Assembly (NCBI RefSeq): GCF_008152325.1
Contig: NZ_CP042243.1
Location: forward strand, 935,026 to 999,025
DNA from: Crassaminicella thermophila
GTDB taxonomy: Bacteria; Bacillota; Clostridia; Peptostreptococcales; Thermotaleaceae
Length of the DNA stretch: 64,000 nucleotides
Reading direction: 5' to 3'
In this document: positions 43,122 through 51,529 of the stretch, in pieces
Position numbering within the stretch: position 1 is the first letter of the stretch
Layout: each line of letters opens with the position of its first letter
The notes under the pieces: generated by a model
What the model saw: the letters and a program-made list of their open reading frames with translations, nothing else
What the model was told of the DNA's origin: nothing
Database searches by the model: none
Program-made: the position numbers and the translations under genes

Positions 43122-43144
43122 GCTCCTGGGACATGCCTGGGAGC
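43122..43144 (+). promoter_or_regulatory. GC-rich hairpin in front of ssb
   Basis: GCTCCTGGG (43122-43130) pairs with CCTGGGAGC (43136-43144) over nine positions including two wobble pairs, loop ACATG. It ends three bases before the ssb ribosome binding site and has no T tail. It may adjust ssb translation or message stability. Confidence 0.5.
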
Positions 43145-43162
43145 GAAAGGGGGAATGCAAAA

Positions 43163-43528
43163 ATGAACAGTGTTAATCTTATAGGAAGATGGACAAGAGA
43201 TCCAGAAATGCGATTTACTCAAAACGGAAAAGCATTAACAAAAGTAAGTATAGCTGTTAATAGAACTTTTGGAGAAGGAGCAGATTTCTTTGAAGTTGTG
43301 ATATGGGGAAAGATTGCTGAGAATACAGCACAATATACGAAAAAAGGTAGCAAAGTAGGAATAGAGGGTAGGCTACAACAGGAAACATGGGAAAAAGACG
43401 GACAGAAAAGAAGCAAAGTTGTGATAGTAGCTGAGAGAGTAGAATTTCTTGATAATAAAAATAGCCAATCAAATAATGAAATAGATGGATTTCAAGCAAT
43501 AGATGATGACGATGATATACCATTTTAA
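43163..43528 (+). CDS. ssb: Single-stranded DNA-binding protein
   Basis: 121 residues. The OB fold starts NSVNLIGRWTRDPEMRFTQNG and includes FFEVVIWGKIAENTAQYTKKGSKV; the acidic tail DDDDDIPF at the end is the partner-binding tip of bacterial SSBs. AAAGGGGGAA precedes ATG 43163; the reading from 43133 covers that site. It serves phage replication and recombination with ERF and RusA. Confidence 0.94.
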   Translation: MNSVNLIGRWTRDPEMRFTQNGKALTKVSIAVNRTFGEGADFFEVVIWGKIAENTAQYTKKGSKVGIEGRLQQETWEKDGQKRSKVVIVAERVEFLDNKNSQSNNEIDGFQAIDDDDDIPF

Positions 43529-43548
43529 GCGTTAAGGGGGCAAAATCG

Positions 43549-44073
43549 ATGGAGGATATTCAATATAGAAGAACAGAAGGAATATTATATAGGCATTTTA
43601 AGAAGATCAAGAGGATCGAAAGATTAAAGTACGATATAGAGAATACAAAGCAGACTATACATAAGATACAACAAGACCTGAGAAACGTGAACGTAGAGCT
43701 ATCGGATTGTGTTAAAGCTATAGATTATAGCCAGGACAGAGTACAATCTAGCATTGTTACATCAAGTGCTGTAGAAAGAGAGTTGGAACGAATTACGAAT
43801 AAACTTTTAAATGAACTTAAATATAAAATCCAAAGGAAATATAAGTTAAAAGCAAGATTGAGAAAAATAGAGGAAGATGTTAAAAGGATTGAAAAAATAC
43901 TTAGTGATCTTACCGAAGAAGAAATGCAGATTGTAGAACTTAGGTATTCGGAACATAGAACAAATAGAGCTATAGAAAAGATACTATACATGGAAGGAAG
44001 GCCTAGTAGTTATGTAAGTATTTGGAGGAAGAAAAATAAAATAATAGAATATATTTATAGTCAATTGAAGTAG
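43549..44073 (+). CDS. Sigma-70 region 4-like late transcription regulator (DUF1492/ArpU-like)
   Basis: 174 residues: a long coiled-coil N-terminal part (about 15-115) and a C-terminal helix-turn-helix (LTEEEMQIVELRYSEHRTNRAIEKILY, then SSYVSIWRKKNKI). This is the plan of phage late-gene activators that lie just before packaging genes. AAGGGGG lies upstream. A -10 element without a -35 (44121) follows it, which fits control by an activator. Confidence 0.72.
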   Translation: MEDIQYRRTEGILYRHFKKIKRIERLKYDIENTKQTIHKIQQDLRNVNVELSDCVKAIDYSQDRVQSSIVTSSAVERELERITNKLLNELKYKIQRKYKLKARLRKIEEDVKRIEKILSDLTEEEMQIVELRYSEHRTNRAIEKILYMEGRPSSYVSIWRKKNKIIEYIYSQLK

Positions 44074-44120
44074 ATTGAAACAAAAATGAAACAAGATAGA
44101 AACATTTAAAATTAAAAATC

Positions 44121-44203
44121 TATAATATAATTGTATTGTAGAAATAGTTACCCCCTGATATCTTCTAATGACTAAGGCAGTCGAGAAATCGGCTGTCTTT
44201 TTC
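44121..44203 (+). promoter_or_regulatory. Putative late promoter and terminator
   Basis: A perfect TATAAT at 44121-44126 has no recognisable -35. Downstream an 11-bp stem (44174-44184 with 44189-44199, loop GAAA) is followed by T residues. The unit could be an activator-dependent late promoter with an early-transcript terminator, or a promoter giving a short RNA of about 70 bases. Confidence 0.5.
44174..44203 (+). terminator. Terminator at the end of the early region
   Basis: AAGGCAGTCGA pairs with TCGGCTGTCTT (11 positions, two wobble), GNRA-type loop, T run to 44202. Confidence 0.85.
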
Positions 44204-44226
44204 ATGTATAAAAATGAGGTGATCGC

Positions 44227-44436
44227 ATGGAATTACACAGATGCAAAGTTAAATTTCATAAAGGCAAGATAGTATGCGCTAGTGAAATTCTATGTTCAGA
44301 TTGCCCTGAAAAAGATAAATGCGAGGATATAGATATTTATGTAGATAGTAAGTACTGGGGAAGCAAGGAATGCATGAGCCACGATAGCTATGAAAGGAAA
44401 AATAAGAGGATCAGGCAGAAAGGGTGGGGGAAATGA
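44227..44436 (+). CDS. Small cysteine-rich protein, unknown
   Basis: 69 residues behind GAGGTGATC. Cysteines in HRCKVKF, ILCSDCPEKDKCED and KECMSHD suggest a compact zinc-binding fold; the end is basic. It lies right after the early terminator. Function unknown. Confidence 0.58.
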   Translation: MELHRCKVKFHKGKIVCASEILCSDCPEKDKCEDIDIYVDSKYWGSKECMSHDSYERKNKRIRQKGWGK

Positions 44437-44705
44437 GTATACCTGAGAAAATATGGGGTATTAAATAGAACTATTGCAAGATGTGTATCACGTGGTGTAA
44501 ATGATTATCATAATAAAAAGAAACAAAAGATAATAATACAAAAAAACTAAAAGATGAAATAAGTGAAAAAAAGGAAGCTTATTAATAGAAATTGGAATAT
44601 TTCTTGGCGTAGGATTTGTATTGTTTGGAAGAGGAGAATATTGGATGTATAATAATATTTATTAGTTTTGCTTTAGCTGGTTTGCTTAATCATGAAAATA
44701 AATAA
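44433..44705 (+). pseudogene. Decayed small membrane protein gene, several frameshifts
   Basis: No intact gene lies between 44437 and 44807. Translating across frames gives a chain: MSIPEKIWG from ATG 44433, then NRTIARCVSRGVNDYHNKKK, KLKDEISEKKEA, IEIGIFLGVGFVLFG and IFISFALAGLLNHENK, ending at 44703-44705. Together these would make a protein of about 100 residues with a charged middle and two membrane helices. Four shifts are needed, too many for read errors. Confidence 0.5.
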
Positions 44706-44807
44706 GTAGTCAATAAGTTAAACGATTTGTGTCGAAATTTGCGAGTGGAATATAAAGGATACTGTTTTCTTGTAGAGAATTCTAATAATTAGGAAGGAGG
44801 AGGACGT

Positions 44808-44990
44808 ATGGGAGATAATGATAAAAAAGTAGCTGACAATTCTTTTGAAGCATCTGAAAATCTGAAAGATCATGTGGCAGGTGCTATAGACAAAGCTTCG
44901 AAAGGAGATTTTGCAGGAGCAGCTAAAGATGCAATGGATGCTGTTGGGGATATGGCACAAGTTGCAGGACATGTAGTAGAAGGAAATTAA
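44808..44990 (+). CDS. Small alanine-rich protein, unknown
   Basis: 60 residues behind AAGGAGGAGG. The sequence is amphipathic and Ala/Asp-rich (GAIDKASKGDFAGAAKDAM), like small apolipoprotein-type helical repeats. It has its own terminator, and the gap before it could hold a promoter, so it may be expressed separately from the early and late operons. Confidence 0.6.
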   Translation: MGDNDKKVADNSFEASENLKDHVAGAIDKASKGDFAGAAKDAMDAVGDMAQVAGHVVEGN

Positions 44991-45013
44991 AAAGAGCCAA
45001 CCGGCTCTTTTTT
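44991..45013 (+). terminator. Terminator
   Basis: AAAGAGCC pairs with GGCTCTTT, loop AACC, followed by further T residues; directly after the gene ending at 44990. Confidence 0.88.
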
Positions 45014-45029
45014 CATGCAAAAATTCAAG

Positions 45030-45296
45030 TAGCACAACAGGTTAAATCAAATTTAACGTGCTACAATTATTTGTTATTTTTGCATACTATCATATTTTGA
45101 TAGTAATTTATCCAGTAATTGGCTTAATTCAATTACTTCTTGATCCAGTAAATTTTCTTCTTTATGCTTGATTAATTCGTTTAGTGCAAATCTAGTTTGT
45201 TCAATCTGATCTAAGAGAGATTTTAATTTATTGTTATATTTATCCATTTTCCATACTCCTTTTCATTCGTGTATTTAGATTTAACCTGTCGCACTA
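45030..45296. repeat. Inverted-repeat-bounded cassette holding a Spo0E-like gene
   Basis: TAGCACAACAGGTTAAATC (45030-45048) recurs in reverse complement as GATTTAACCTGTCGCACTA (45278-45296), 16 of 19 positions identical. The single gene between them runs against all its neighbours. The left repeat is extended by a second stem (GTTAAAT/ATTTAAC and GTAGCAC/GTGCTAC, 45029-45064), which can act as the gene's terminator. The layout suggests an inserted unit of about 270 bp, but no target duplication is evident. Confidence 0.55.
45074..45247 (-). CDS. Spo0E-like aspartyl-phosphate phosphatase (phage copy 2)
   Basis: 57 codons on the minus strand, ATG at 45247, TAA at 45076-45074, behind AAAAGGAG. 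Two helices, LLDQIEQTRFALNELIKHKE and VIELSQLLDKLLSKY, with the family SQxxD motif (Ser42, Asp46) fit Spo0E-type phosphatases that act on Spo0A~P. It differs strongly from copy 1 (33165), so it is not a recent duplicate. Its opposite strand and flanking inverted repeats suggest independent acquisition and expression, possibly in the lysogen. Confidence 0.75.
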   Translation of the reverse strand: MDKYNNKLKSLLDQIEQTRFALNELIKHKEENLLDQEVIELSQLLDKLLSKYDSMQK

Positions 45297-45358
45297 TTGT
45301 AAATTCTAATGGAAAAATATAACAAAGAGTAAATCATTTCAAAATATATAGATAATTT

Positions 45359-45383
45359 AGACACTGTAAAAGGTGTCTTTTTT
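45359..45383 (+). terminator. Terminator before the antirepressor leader
   Basis: AGACAC pairs with GTGTCT around an 8-base loop, followed by TTTTTT (45378-45383). Confidence 0.75.
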
Positions 45384-45397
45384 AATGCAAATTTTTA

Positions 45398-45490
45398 GGT
45401 TTGCAGGATAACAACCTGCCACCTCTTAGGAGTTACGCATGGTGGGGGTAAGTTCCTACCACTCCTAGTTATCAATAAAATTCTAGGAGG
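45398..45490 (+). promoter_or_regulatory. Switch-like leader RNA of the antirepressor gene
   Basis: A hairpin GCAGG/CCTGC (45403-45419) is followed by a long hairpin: TAGGAGT (45427-45433) with ACTCCTA (45461-45467), and GGTGGGGG (45441-45448) with TTCCTACC (45453-45460). CTCCTAG (45462-45468) can instead pair with CTAGGAG (45483-45489), the gene's ribosome binding site. The two pairings exclude each other, which is the logic of a translational riboswitch or thermosensor. No known class is recognised. Confidence 0.55.
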
Positions 45491-45498
45491 TAGTCGAT

Positions 45499-46326
45499 AT
45501 GAGAGTGGCAAAAATCAATGATGTAAAAGTAAAAGTATTTGAGAAAAAAGAATTAATTGAGAAGCTAGGATTTACAGAAGAAGATGCAAAATTAGTTATG
45601 AAGTACCAAAAGACATTTCCTGAGTTATTACAGGATGGTGTAGAAGGGTTTGTTATTGACGCTGAAACTTTATGGGAGCAATTAGGTAAGCCGAATGGGC
45701 AATTTAGTAAATGGGCTAATAAAAGAATAAAGGAAGTGTTTAAGAATGGCTTAGAATGGAGTTTTAGCCGGATTAGGATAAAAGATGGTAGACCAAAACA
45801 AGTAATAAAATTAACTTTGGAAACTGCTAAACATGTAGCAATGGCTACTGGTTTAGATGGCAATTCGAGTAAAAAAGTAAGAGAAAAGGGAAATCTCGTT
45901 AGAAACTATTTTATAAAAATGGAAAAAGCTTTAAGAGATTATGAGTATTGGATCATGGTTAGAGAACCACAGAAAGAAGGATATAAAAAACTAAGTGAAG
46001 TATTAGATACAAATTACCAATTAACCCATGAAGGAAAATCAGCACCTAATTATGTATTTTCTAATGAAGCAGATATGATCAATAGAGCTTTACTTGGTAT
46101 GTCGGCTAAAAAGCTTCAGGCACTATTGGATACAAAAGATAAAGCAACAAGAGAGCATTTTACTGTGGAGATCAATAAGACTATTTCTGAATTACAGACA
46201 ATGGATATGGGTTTAGTAATGGCAGGACTTGACTATGAAACAAGGAAAAAGACTATAACAAATATTTGTAGTACGAAATATAAATATATGCAGCTGATAG
46301 TAAAAGAATTAAAGAAAACTGCATAA
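45499..46326 (+). CDS. AntA/AntB-type antirepressor
   Basis: 275 residues. The AntA/AntB domain lies at about 60-140 (NGQFSKWANKRIKEVFKNGLEWSFSRIR, then LTLETAKHVAMATG and NLVRNYFIKMEKALRDYE). The C-terminal half is helical. Such proteins bind phage repressors and trigger lytic growth. The AGGAGG site can be masked by the upstream leader structure. The gene sits between the early region and packaging genes. Confidence 0.85.
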   Translation: MRVAKINDVKVKVFEKKELIEKLGFTEEDAKLVMKYQKTFPELLQDGVEGFVIDAETLWEQLGKPNGQFSKWANKRIKEVFKNGLEWSFSRIRIKDGRPKQVIKLTLETAKHVAMATGLDGNSSKKVREKGNLVRNYFIKMEKALRDYEYWIMVREPQKEGYKKLSEVLDTNYQLTHEGKSAPNYVFSNEADMINRALLGMSAKKLQALLDTKDKATREHFTVEINKTISELQTMDMGLVMAGLDYETRKKTITNICSTKYKYMQLIVKELKKTA

Positions 46327-46356
46327 ATTGTAATTTTTCATTTATGAGGTGGTGGT

Positions 46357-47241
46357 ATGGCAAGAGTAAGAAGCCCAGATAGTATAAAAGCAGAAGAAAT
46401 GTATCTAAAAAGTAAAGGTGAAATAGAATTAGTTGAAATTGCAAAAGAATTGAATGTATCACCTGGTACAGTTAGATCATGGAAGAATAGATATAAGTGG
46501 GATGATAAATTAAATGGTAACATAAATGCAACGTTGCAAAAAGAGAAGAAAAAGAAACGCAACGTTGCGAAAAAAGAAAAGAAAAAGGAAATTAAGACGG
46601 ATGAAAAAATATTAGAGCAATTAGAAGATGCTGAACTTACTGAAAAGCAGCGTCTTTTTTGTTTGTATTACATAAAGAATTTCAATGCAACAATGGCAGC
46701 AATCAAGGCAGGATATTCGAAAGATACAGCACACGTAATAGGGCATGAAAACCTTAGGAAACCTAAAATTGCAGCTGAGATAAGAAGGTTAAAAGGAGCA
46801 ATAAGACAAGAAGTATTCATTGATGCTATGGATGTACTAAATAAATACATCAAAATAGCTTTTGCAGATATAACAGACTACGTAACCTTTGGTCAGAAGG
46901 AAGTGCCTGTAATGGGACCATTTGGACCAATAGAAGATGATGAAGGTAATCCAGTGACGAAAATAGTAAACTATGTTGATTTTAAGGAAAGCAATATGGT
47001 AGATGGAACAATAATCGCTGAAGCAAAACAAGGGAAAGATGGGATATCTATTAAGTTGGCTGATAAGATGAAAGCTCTCGATAAACTATCTATGTATTTT
47101 GATCTATTCCCTGATAAGTTTAAGCGCCAAGTAGAAGAAGAGAAGATTAAGATACAAAAAGAAAAATTAAATTTAGATGGTAAAGATAAAACAATGAAAG
47201 TAGTGATTGTTGATGATATAGAAGGTGTAGAAGATGATTAA
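46357..47241 (+). CDS. Terminase small subunit
   Basis: 294 residues. The N-terminal helix-turn-helix (LVEIAKELNVSPGTVRSWKNRYKWD) is followed by a lysine-rich linker, then the terminase small subunit domain LTEKQRLFCLYYIKNFNATMAAIKAGYS. It recognises the packaging start on phage DNA. The long C-terminal part is as in XtmA/PBSX-type proteins. It overlaps the large subunit gene by eight bases. Confidence 0.92.
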   Translation: MARVRSPDSIKAEEMYLKSKGEIELVEIAKELNVSPGTVRSWKNRYKWDDKLNGNINATLQKEKKKKRNVAKKEKKKEIKTDEKILEQLEDAELTEKQRLFCLYYIKNFNATMAAIKAGYSKDTAHVIGHENLRKPKIAAEIRRLKGAIRQEVFIDAMDVLNKYIKIAFADITDYVTFGQKEVPVMGPFGPIEDDEGNPVTKIVNYVDFKESNMVDGTIIAEAKQGKDGISIKLADKMKALDKLSMYFDLFPDKFKRQVEEEKIKIQKEKLNLDGKDKTMKVVIVDDIEGVEDD

Positions 47242-48487
47242 AGTTAAACTATCAGAAAAAGTAATCCCAGCCTTTTATGACTTTTGGAAGAATTGTGATA
47301 AATACCTTTATAAAGTATTAAAAGGTGGACGTAATAGTTCTAAATCATCACATATAAGTATCAAAATCATTACTGAACTTATGAAAAAAACTATTAATGC
47401 ACTTGTTGTTAGAAAAGTAGGCAATACGTTAGAAACAAGTGTATATGAACAGCTTATATGGGCTATAGAACACCTTGAGGTGTCAGATTATTGGCATATA
47501 CAAAAAAGTCCATTAAAACTTATTTACAAGCCAACCGGCAATTATATTATCTTTCGTGGCGCTGATAAACCAGAAAAAATTAAATCTATTAAAACAAGTA
47601 AGTATCCAATAGCAATTTTATGGATAGAGGAACTTGCAGAGTTTAAAACAGAAGAAGAAATATCGACTATAGTCAACTCTGTTATAAGAGCAGAGTTGCC
47701 AAAAGGATTAAACTATAGCATTTTTTATTCCTACAACCCACCAAAGAGAAAACAATCCTGGGTAAATAAGAAATATGAAACTCAATTTATAGCTGATAAT
47801 ACATATATTCATCATAGCACGTATTTAGATAATCCTTATGTATCAAAAGCTTTTATAGAAGAAGCGGAGGAAGTTAAAAAGAAAAATGAATATAAATATA
47901 GTCATGAATATTTAGGTGAGCCTATAGGAAGCGGCATAGTGCCATTTAACAATCTTGTATTTAGAAAAATTACTGATGATGAAATAAGAAGTTTTGATAA
48001 TATAAGGCAAGGTATTGACTGGGGATATGCAGCAGATCCTTTTGCTTTTGTAAGATGGCATTATGATAAGACTAGGAGAAAACTTTATTGTATAGATGAA
48101 TTATACGGAGTCAAATTAAGCAATAGAGAAGTAGCAGAGTGGATTAAAAATAAAAAATACAACGATTTTAGAATTATTGCAGATAGTGTAGAACCAAAAT
48201 CCATAGCAGAACTGAAAAGTTATGGAATTAATATTGTTGGAGCTAAAAAAGGGCCAGGAAGTGTTGAGTATGGTGAAAAATGGCTTGATGATTTAGACGA
48301 AATAGTCATTGATCCAGATAGAACACCAAATATAGCAAAAGAATTTGAATCAATAGATTATCAAGTTGATAAAGATGGAAATATTAAATCAAAGCTTGAA
48401 GATAAAGATAATCACACGATAGATGCTACAAGATATGCTACTGAAAATGACCAAAAGTACAAACAATCAATACAATTCCTAATATAA
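47234..48487 (+). CDS. Terminase large subunit (PBSX/XtmB type)
   Basis: 417 residues. ATPase domain: KGGRNSSKSSHISIKI as Walker A-like loop and AILWIEELAEF as Walker B. RNase H-like nuclease domain with GIDWGYAADPFAFV and the later ADSVEPKSIAELKSYG and DKDNHTIDATRYA, giving the acidic metal ligands. It drives DNA into the prohead and cuts it. Length fits the PBSX-type TerL. Confidence 0.94.
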   Translation: MIKVKLSEKVIPAFYDFWKNCDKYLYKVLKGGRNSSKSSHISIKIITELMKKTINALVVRKVGNTLETSVYEQLIWAIEHLEVSDYWHIQKSPLKLIYKPTGNYIIFRGADKPEKIKSIKTSKYPIAILWIEELAEFKTEEEISTIVNSVIRAELPKGLNYSIFYSYNPPKRKQSWVNKKYETQFIADNTYIHHSTYLDNPYVSKAFIEEAEEVKKKNEYKYSHEYLGEPIGSGIVPFNNLVFRKITDDEIRSFDNIRQGIDWGYAADPFAFVRWHYDKTRRKLYCIDELYGVKLSNREVAEWIKNKKYNDFRIIADSVEPKSIAELKSYGINIVGAKKGPGSVEYGEKWLDDLDEIVIDPDRTPNIAKEFESIDYQVDKDGNIKSKLEDKDNHTIDATRYATENDQKYKQSIQFLI

Positions 48488-48501
48488 AGGTAGGTGATAA
48501 A

Positions 48502-49941
48502 GTGTACGAAGTTGAGTTAATTAAAAGCAAATTGACTGCAGAAAGTCAAATATCAGATACAGCAGTAATTAAAGACTGGATAGAATCGGATTTGAAAAGT
48601 CAATCGAAACAGGATATGACAGACGGTGTAAATTATTATGATTGCAACCATGATATTTTAAAAATTGATTTTAGAGAGTATATAGTAGATGGACAAAAGT
48701 TAATTGATTCTAACAAAGCCAATAATCAGCTTATAAATCCATTTCATAGGCTGCTGGTCCAACAGAAAATAGGATATATTGCAGGAAAGCCTGTTGTATT
48801 TACTTCTGAAAAAAAAGAATTAACAACGATTATCAACGATATCCTAGGTATTAAATTTGATGATATCCTAGTAGATTGGATTAAAGGAGCCAGCAACAAA
48901 GGAATTGAATGGCTACATCCTTTTATTGATGAAGAAGGGAATTTTGACTATGTAATTATTCCGGCAGAGCAGATCATACCCATTTACGATACGTCATATC
49001 AAAAGAACCTAGTATATATTATTCGATATTATACTATGCAAGTGGTAAAAGGGGATGAAACAGAAGAACGATACAAGGTTGAATTGTGGGATAAAGAGAA
49101 AGTAACATATTTCATTGAAGATGACCATGGAAATTTTATTTATGATGATACAGAACCATTAAATCCGAAATATCATTGGTATAGTTTTAACACCAATAAT
49201 CCAGACGATAAGAAGCCTAGTAGCTGGGGAAAGATTCCTTTTATAAACTTAGACAATAATAGCGAAAAAACAAGTGATTTAAAATCAATTAAAAAATATA
49301 TAGATGCATACGATAAGGTGTCTAGTGGATTCTTAAATGATCTTGAAGATATACAAATGGCTATATGGGTCCTAAGAGGATACGAAGGGACAAATCTATC
49401 TGAGTTTATGAGAAACCTTATTCAATTTAAAGCTATGAAGGTATCAGAAGAAGGAGGTGTCGATAATAAGACATTAGAAATCCCCGCGGAAGCTAGAAAG
49501 ATAATGCTAGAGATATTAGAGGATAAGATTTATGAAATAGGGCAAGGGGTTAAAATGTCTACTGATAAGTTTGGACAGAATCCAAGTGGAGTAGCTTTAA
49601 AATTTTTGTACAGTGGATTAGACCTAAAAGCTAATACTATGATTAGAAAGCTAAAGAAGGCATTGAGTGAATTTGTTTGGTTTGTAACAGAGTATGTTAA
49701 TAATAAAAACAATACTTCTTATGATTATAAATCTATAAAATTCACTACGAACAAAACTATAATAACGAATGAAACCGAACAGATTGATAATTGTACAAAG
49801 TCAATAGGCATTCTTTCAAATGAAACAATTATAGCAAATCATCCTTGGGTAGATGATGCTAAAGAAGAAATTGAGAAGAAGAAAAAAGAGCAGGAAGAAA
49901 ATATGTATGGTTATGATTTAGAAGGTGTTGTAAATGAATAA
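48502..49941 (+). CDS. Portal protein (SPP1 gp6-like)
   Basis: 479 residues, GTG start behind GGTAGGTG. Family blocks are NPFHRLLVQQKIGYIAGKPV near the N-terminus and GFLNDLEDIQMAIWVLRGYEG in the middle; the C-terminal region is helical and acidic. It forms the dodecameric DNA gate. It overlaps the gp7-type gene by eight bases. Confidence 0.92.
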   Translation: MYEVELIKSKLTAESQISDTAVIKDWIESDLKSQSKQDMTDGVNYYDCNHDILKIDFREYIVDGQKLIDSNKANNQLINPFHRLLVQQKIGYIAGKPVVFTSEKKELTTIINDILGIKFDDILVDWIKGASNKGIEWLHPFIDEEGNFDYVIIPAEQIIPIYDTSYQKNLVYIIRYYTMQVVKGDETEERYKVELWDKEKVTYFIEDDHGNFIYDDTEPLNPKYHWYSFNTNNPDDKKPSSWGKIPFINLDNNSEKTSDLKSIKKYIDAYDKVSSGFLNDLEDIQMAIWVLRGYEGTNLSEFMRNLIQFKAMKVSEEGGVDNKTLEIPAEARKIMLEILEDKIYEIGQGVKMSTDKFGQNPSGVALKFLYSGLDLKANTMIRKLKKALSEFVWFVTEYVNNKNNTSYDYKSIKFTTNKTIITNETEQIDNCTKSIGILSNETIIANHPWVDDAKEEIEKKKKEQEENMYGYDLEGVVNE

Positions 49942-51529
49942 AATTACAATACCAGATAAAGATTATTGGCAAAAGAGATCAGAAAAAAGAATTTCAAATT
50001 GGTTCAAAGAAGCTGAACGTTTAGAAAAACGCTTGAAAAGAGAATACGAAAAAGCGCTACAAGAGATTCAAAAGGAAATCTCTTATTTTTATGCAAAGTA
50101 TGCTGTAAAAGAAAATATACAATATAAAAATGCTATTCTTAAACTTAACAAAAGCGAATTAAGACAGTTTAGATATAAACTAGAAAATTATATCAAAGAA
50201 ATCCAAGTTTATGGAAATAAACAACTGGAGAAAGAATTAAATGCTCTAAGCGTAAGAAGTAGGATCACAAGACTTGAATCGTTAGAAGCAAACATAAAAG
50301 CTGAATTAAGTAAATTGTATTCTGAGGAACAATTAGAAATTGGTCAATTCCTGAGTGCTGCTACGAAAGAAAATTACTATCAATCAGTATATGAAGTGTT
50401 TAAAGGTATTGGAATTGGAGGTAGTTTTGCAAAAATTTCTCCGGTTACAATAGAAGCTATATTGAAATACCCATGGAGTGGAGAAAATTTTTCAGATAGA
50501 ATATGGGGTAACGCAGAAAGACTTGCAAGAGCAATCAAACAAGAACTTACTCAAGCGTTTATCCAAGGAAAATCAAATCAGAAGTTAGCAAGATCTATAA
50601 GAGATAGAATGAATGTAAGTTATAAAAACTCTATGAGGCTTGTTAGAACAGAAACGGCATATATTGCTAATGAATCTACTGCTTTAGGGTATGAAGCTAC
50701 AGGGATAGTTAATGAGTATGAATATATATCTACATTAGATAGTCGTACAAGTGATATATGTTCAAAGCTAGATGGGAAAGTATTTAAGCTATCAGAAAGG
50801 CAAGTAGGGGTGAACTATCCACCTTCTCATCCAAATTGCAGGAGCACAACAGTAGTTCATTTTGAAGATGAGATAGGGGAAAGAATTGCAAGGAATTTAA
50901 AGGGTAAAAGTTATTATGTACCATCTGATATGACATATGAAGAATGGTATCAGAAACATGTGGTTGATAAATACGGAAAAGATCAAATAGATATTTTAGA
51001 AAGACAGAGAAAAAATAGAACCAATGACAAGCAGCAATATAAAAAATATAAAAAGATTTTAGGAAAGAAAATACCTACTTCCTTTGATAAGTTCCAGGAA
51101 TTGAAATATAATAATAGTAAAGAATGGAATAAGCTAAAAGAGGAATATCATAAGGTATTTATTACAAAAGATTTTAAAGAGATTGCACCGTTGTTCAAGG
51201 GAAAATTAGGGGATGTTGAAACAAGAAAGTGGTATAAGTGGCATGATGAAAATATACCAAATTTGATTGATAAATCTAAACCTATTGAGGATCAGGCAAG
51301 AGAAGCGCACAGTTTAAGAAATACATATAGAACTCAAGCAAGAGATTTGATGAGAGATCAAGAAAAAAGAAAAAGCCTAGATTTAAACTACCCAAATAAA
51401 ACCTTTGAGGAATTAATTGCTGATAAAATGAAAAGAAAGAATATGACAAGAGAACAAGCTATTCAAGACATATTAAAGACGGCTACAAAGTCTAATAAAA
51501 AGGTCAATAAATCTTTGGGACTGGAGTGA
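49934..51529 (+). CDS. SPP1 gp7-like head morphogenesis protein with an added C-terminal domain
   Basis: 531 residues. The Mu F/SPP1 gp7 domain is at about 200-320 (SMRLVRTETAYIANESTAL, STLDSRTSDICSKLDGKVF, YPPSHPNCRSTTVV). After a linker comes an extra domain of about 150 residues with ETRKWYKWHDENIPNLIDKS, SLRNTYRTQARDLMRD and KSNKKVNKSLGLE. I recall similar modules at the C-termini of polymorphic toxins, but I cannot name the activity. The stop overlaps a small gene that could encode its immunity partner. The core protein enters the capsid in SPP1. Confidence 0.85.
   Translation: MNKITIPDKDYWQKRSEKRISNWFKEAERLEKRLKREYEKALQEIQKEISYFYAKYAVKENIQYKNAILKLNKSELRQFRYKLENYIKEIQVYGNKQLEKELNALSVRSRITRLESLEANIKAELSKLYSEEQLEIGQFLSAATKENYYQSVYEVFKGIGIGGSFAKISPVTIEAILKYPWSGENFSDRIWGNAERLARAIKQELTQAFIQGKSNQKLARSIRDRMNVSYKNSMRLVRTETAYIANESTALGYEATGIVNEYEYISTLDSRTSDICSKLDGKVFKLSERQVGVNYPPSHPNCRSTTVVHFEDEIGERIARNLKGKSYYVPSDMTYEEWYQKHVVDKYGKDQIDILERQRKNRTNDKQQYKKYKKILGKKIPTSFDKFQELKYNNSKEWNKLKEEYHKVFITKDFKEIAPLFKGKLGDVETRKWYKWHDENIPNLIDKSKPIEDQAREAHSLRNTYRTQARDLMRDQEKRKSLDLNYPNKTFEELIADKMKRKNMTREQAIQDILKTATKSNKKVNKSLGLE

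Noticed and set aside
44730-44736. A single TGTCGAA (Spo0A-box core)
   Set aside because: One 7-mer of this kind is expected several times by chance in 64 kb; only the tandem pair at 28425-28463 stands out.
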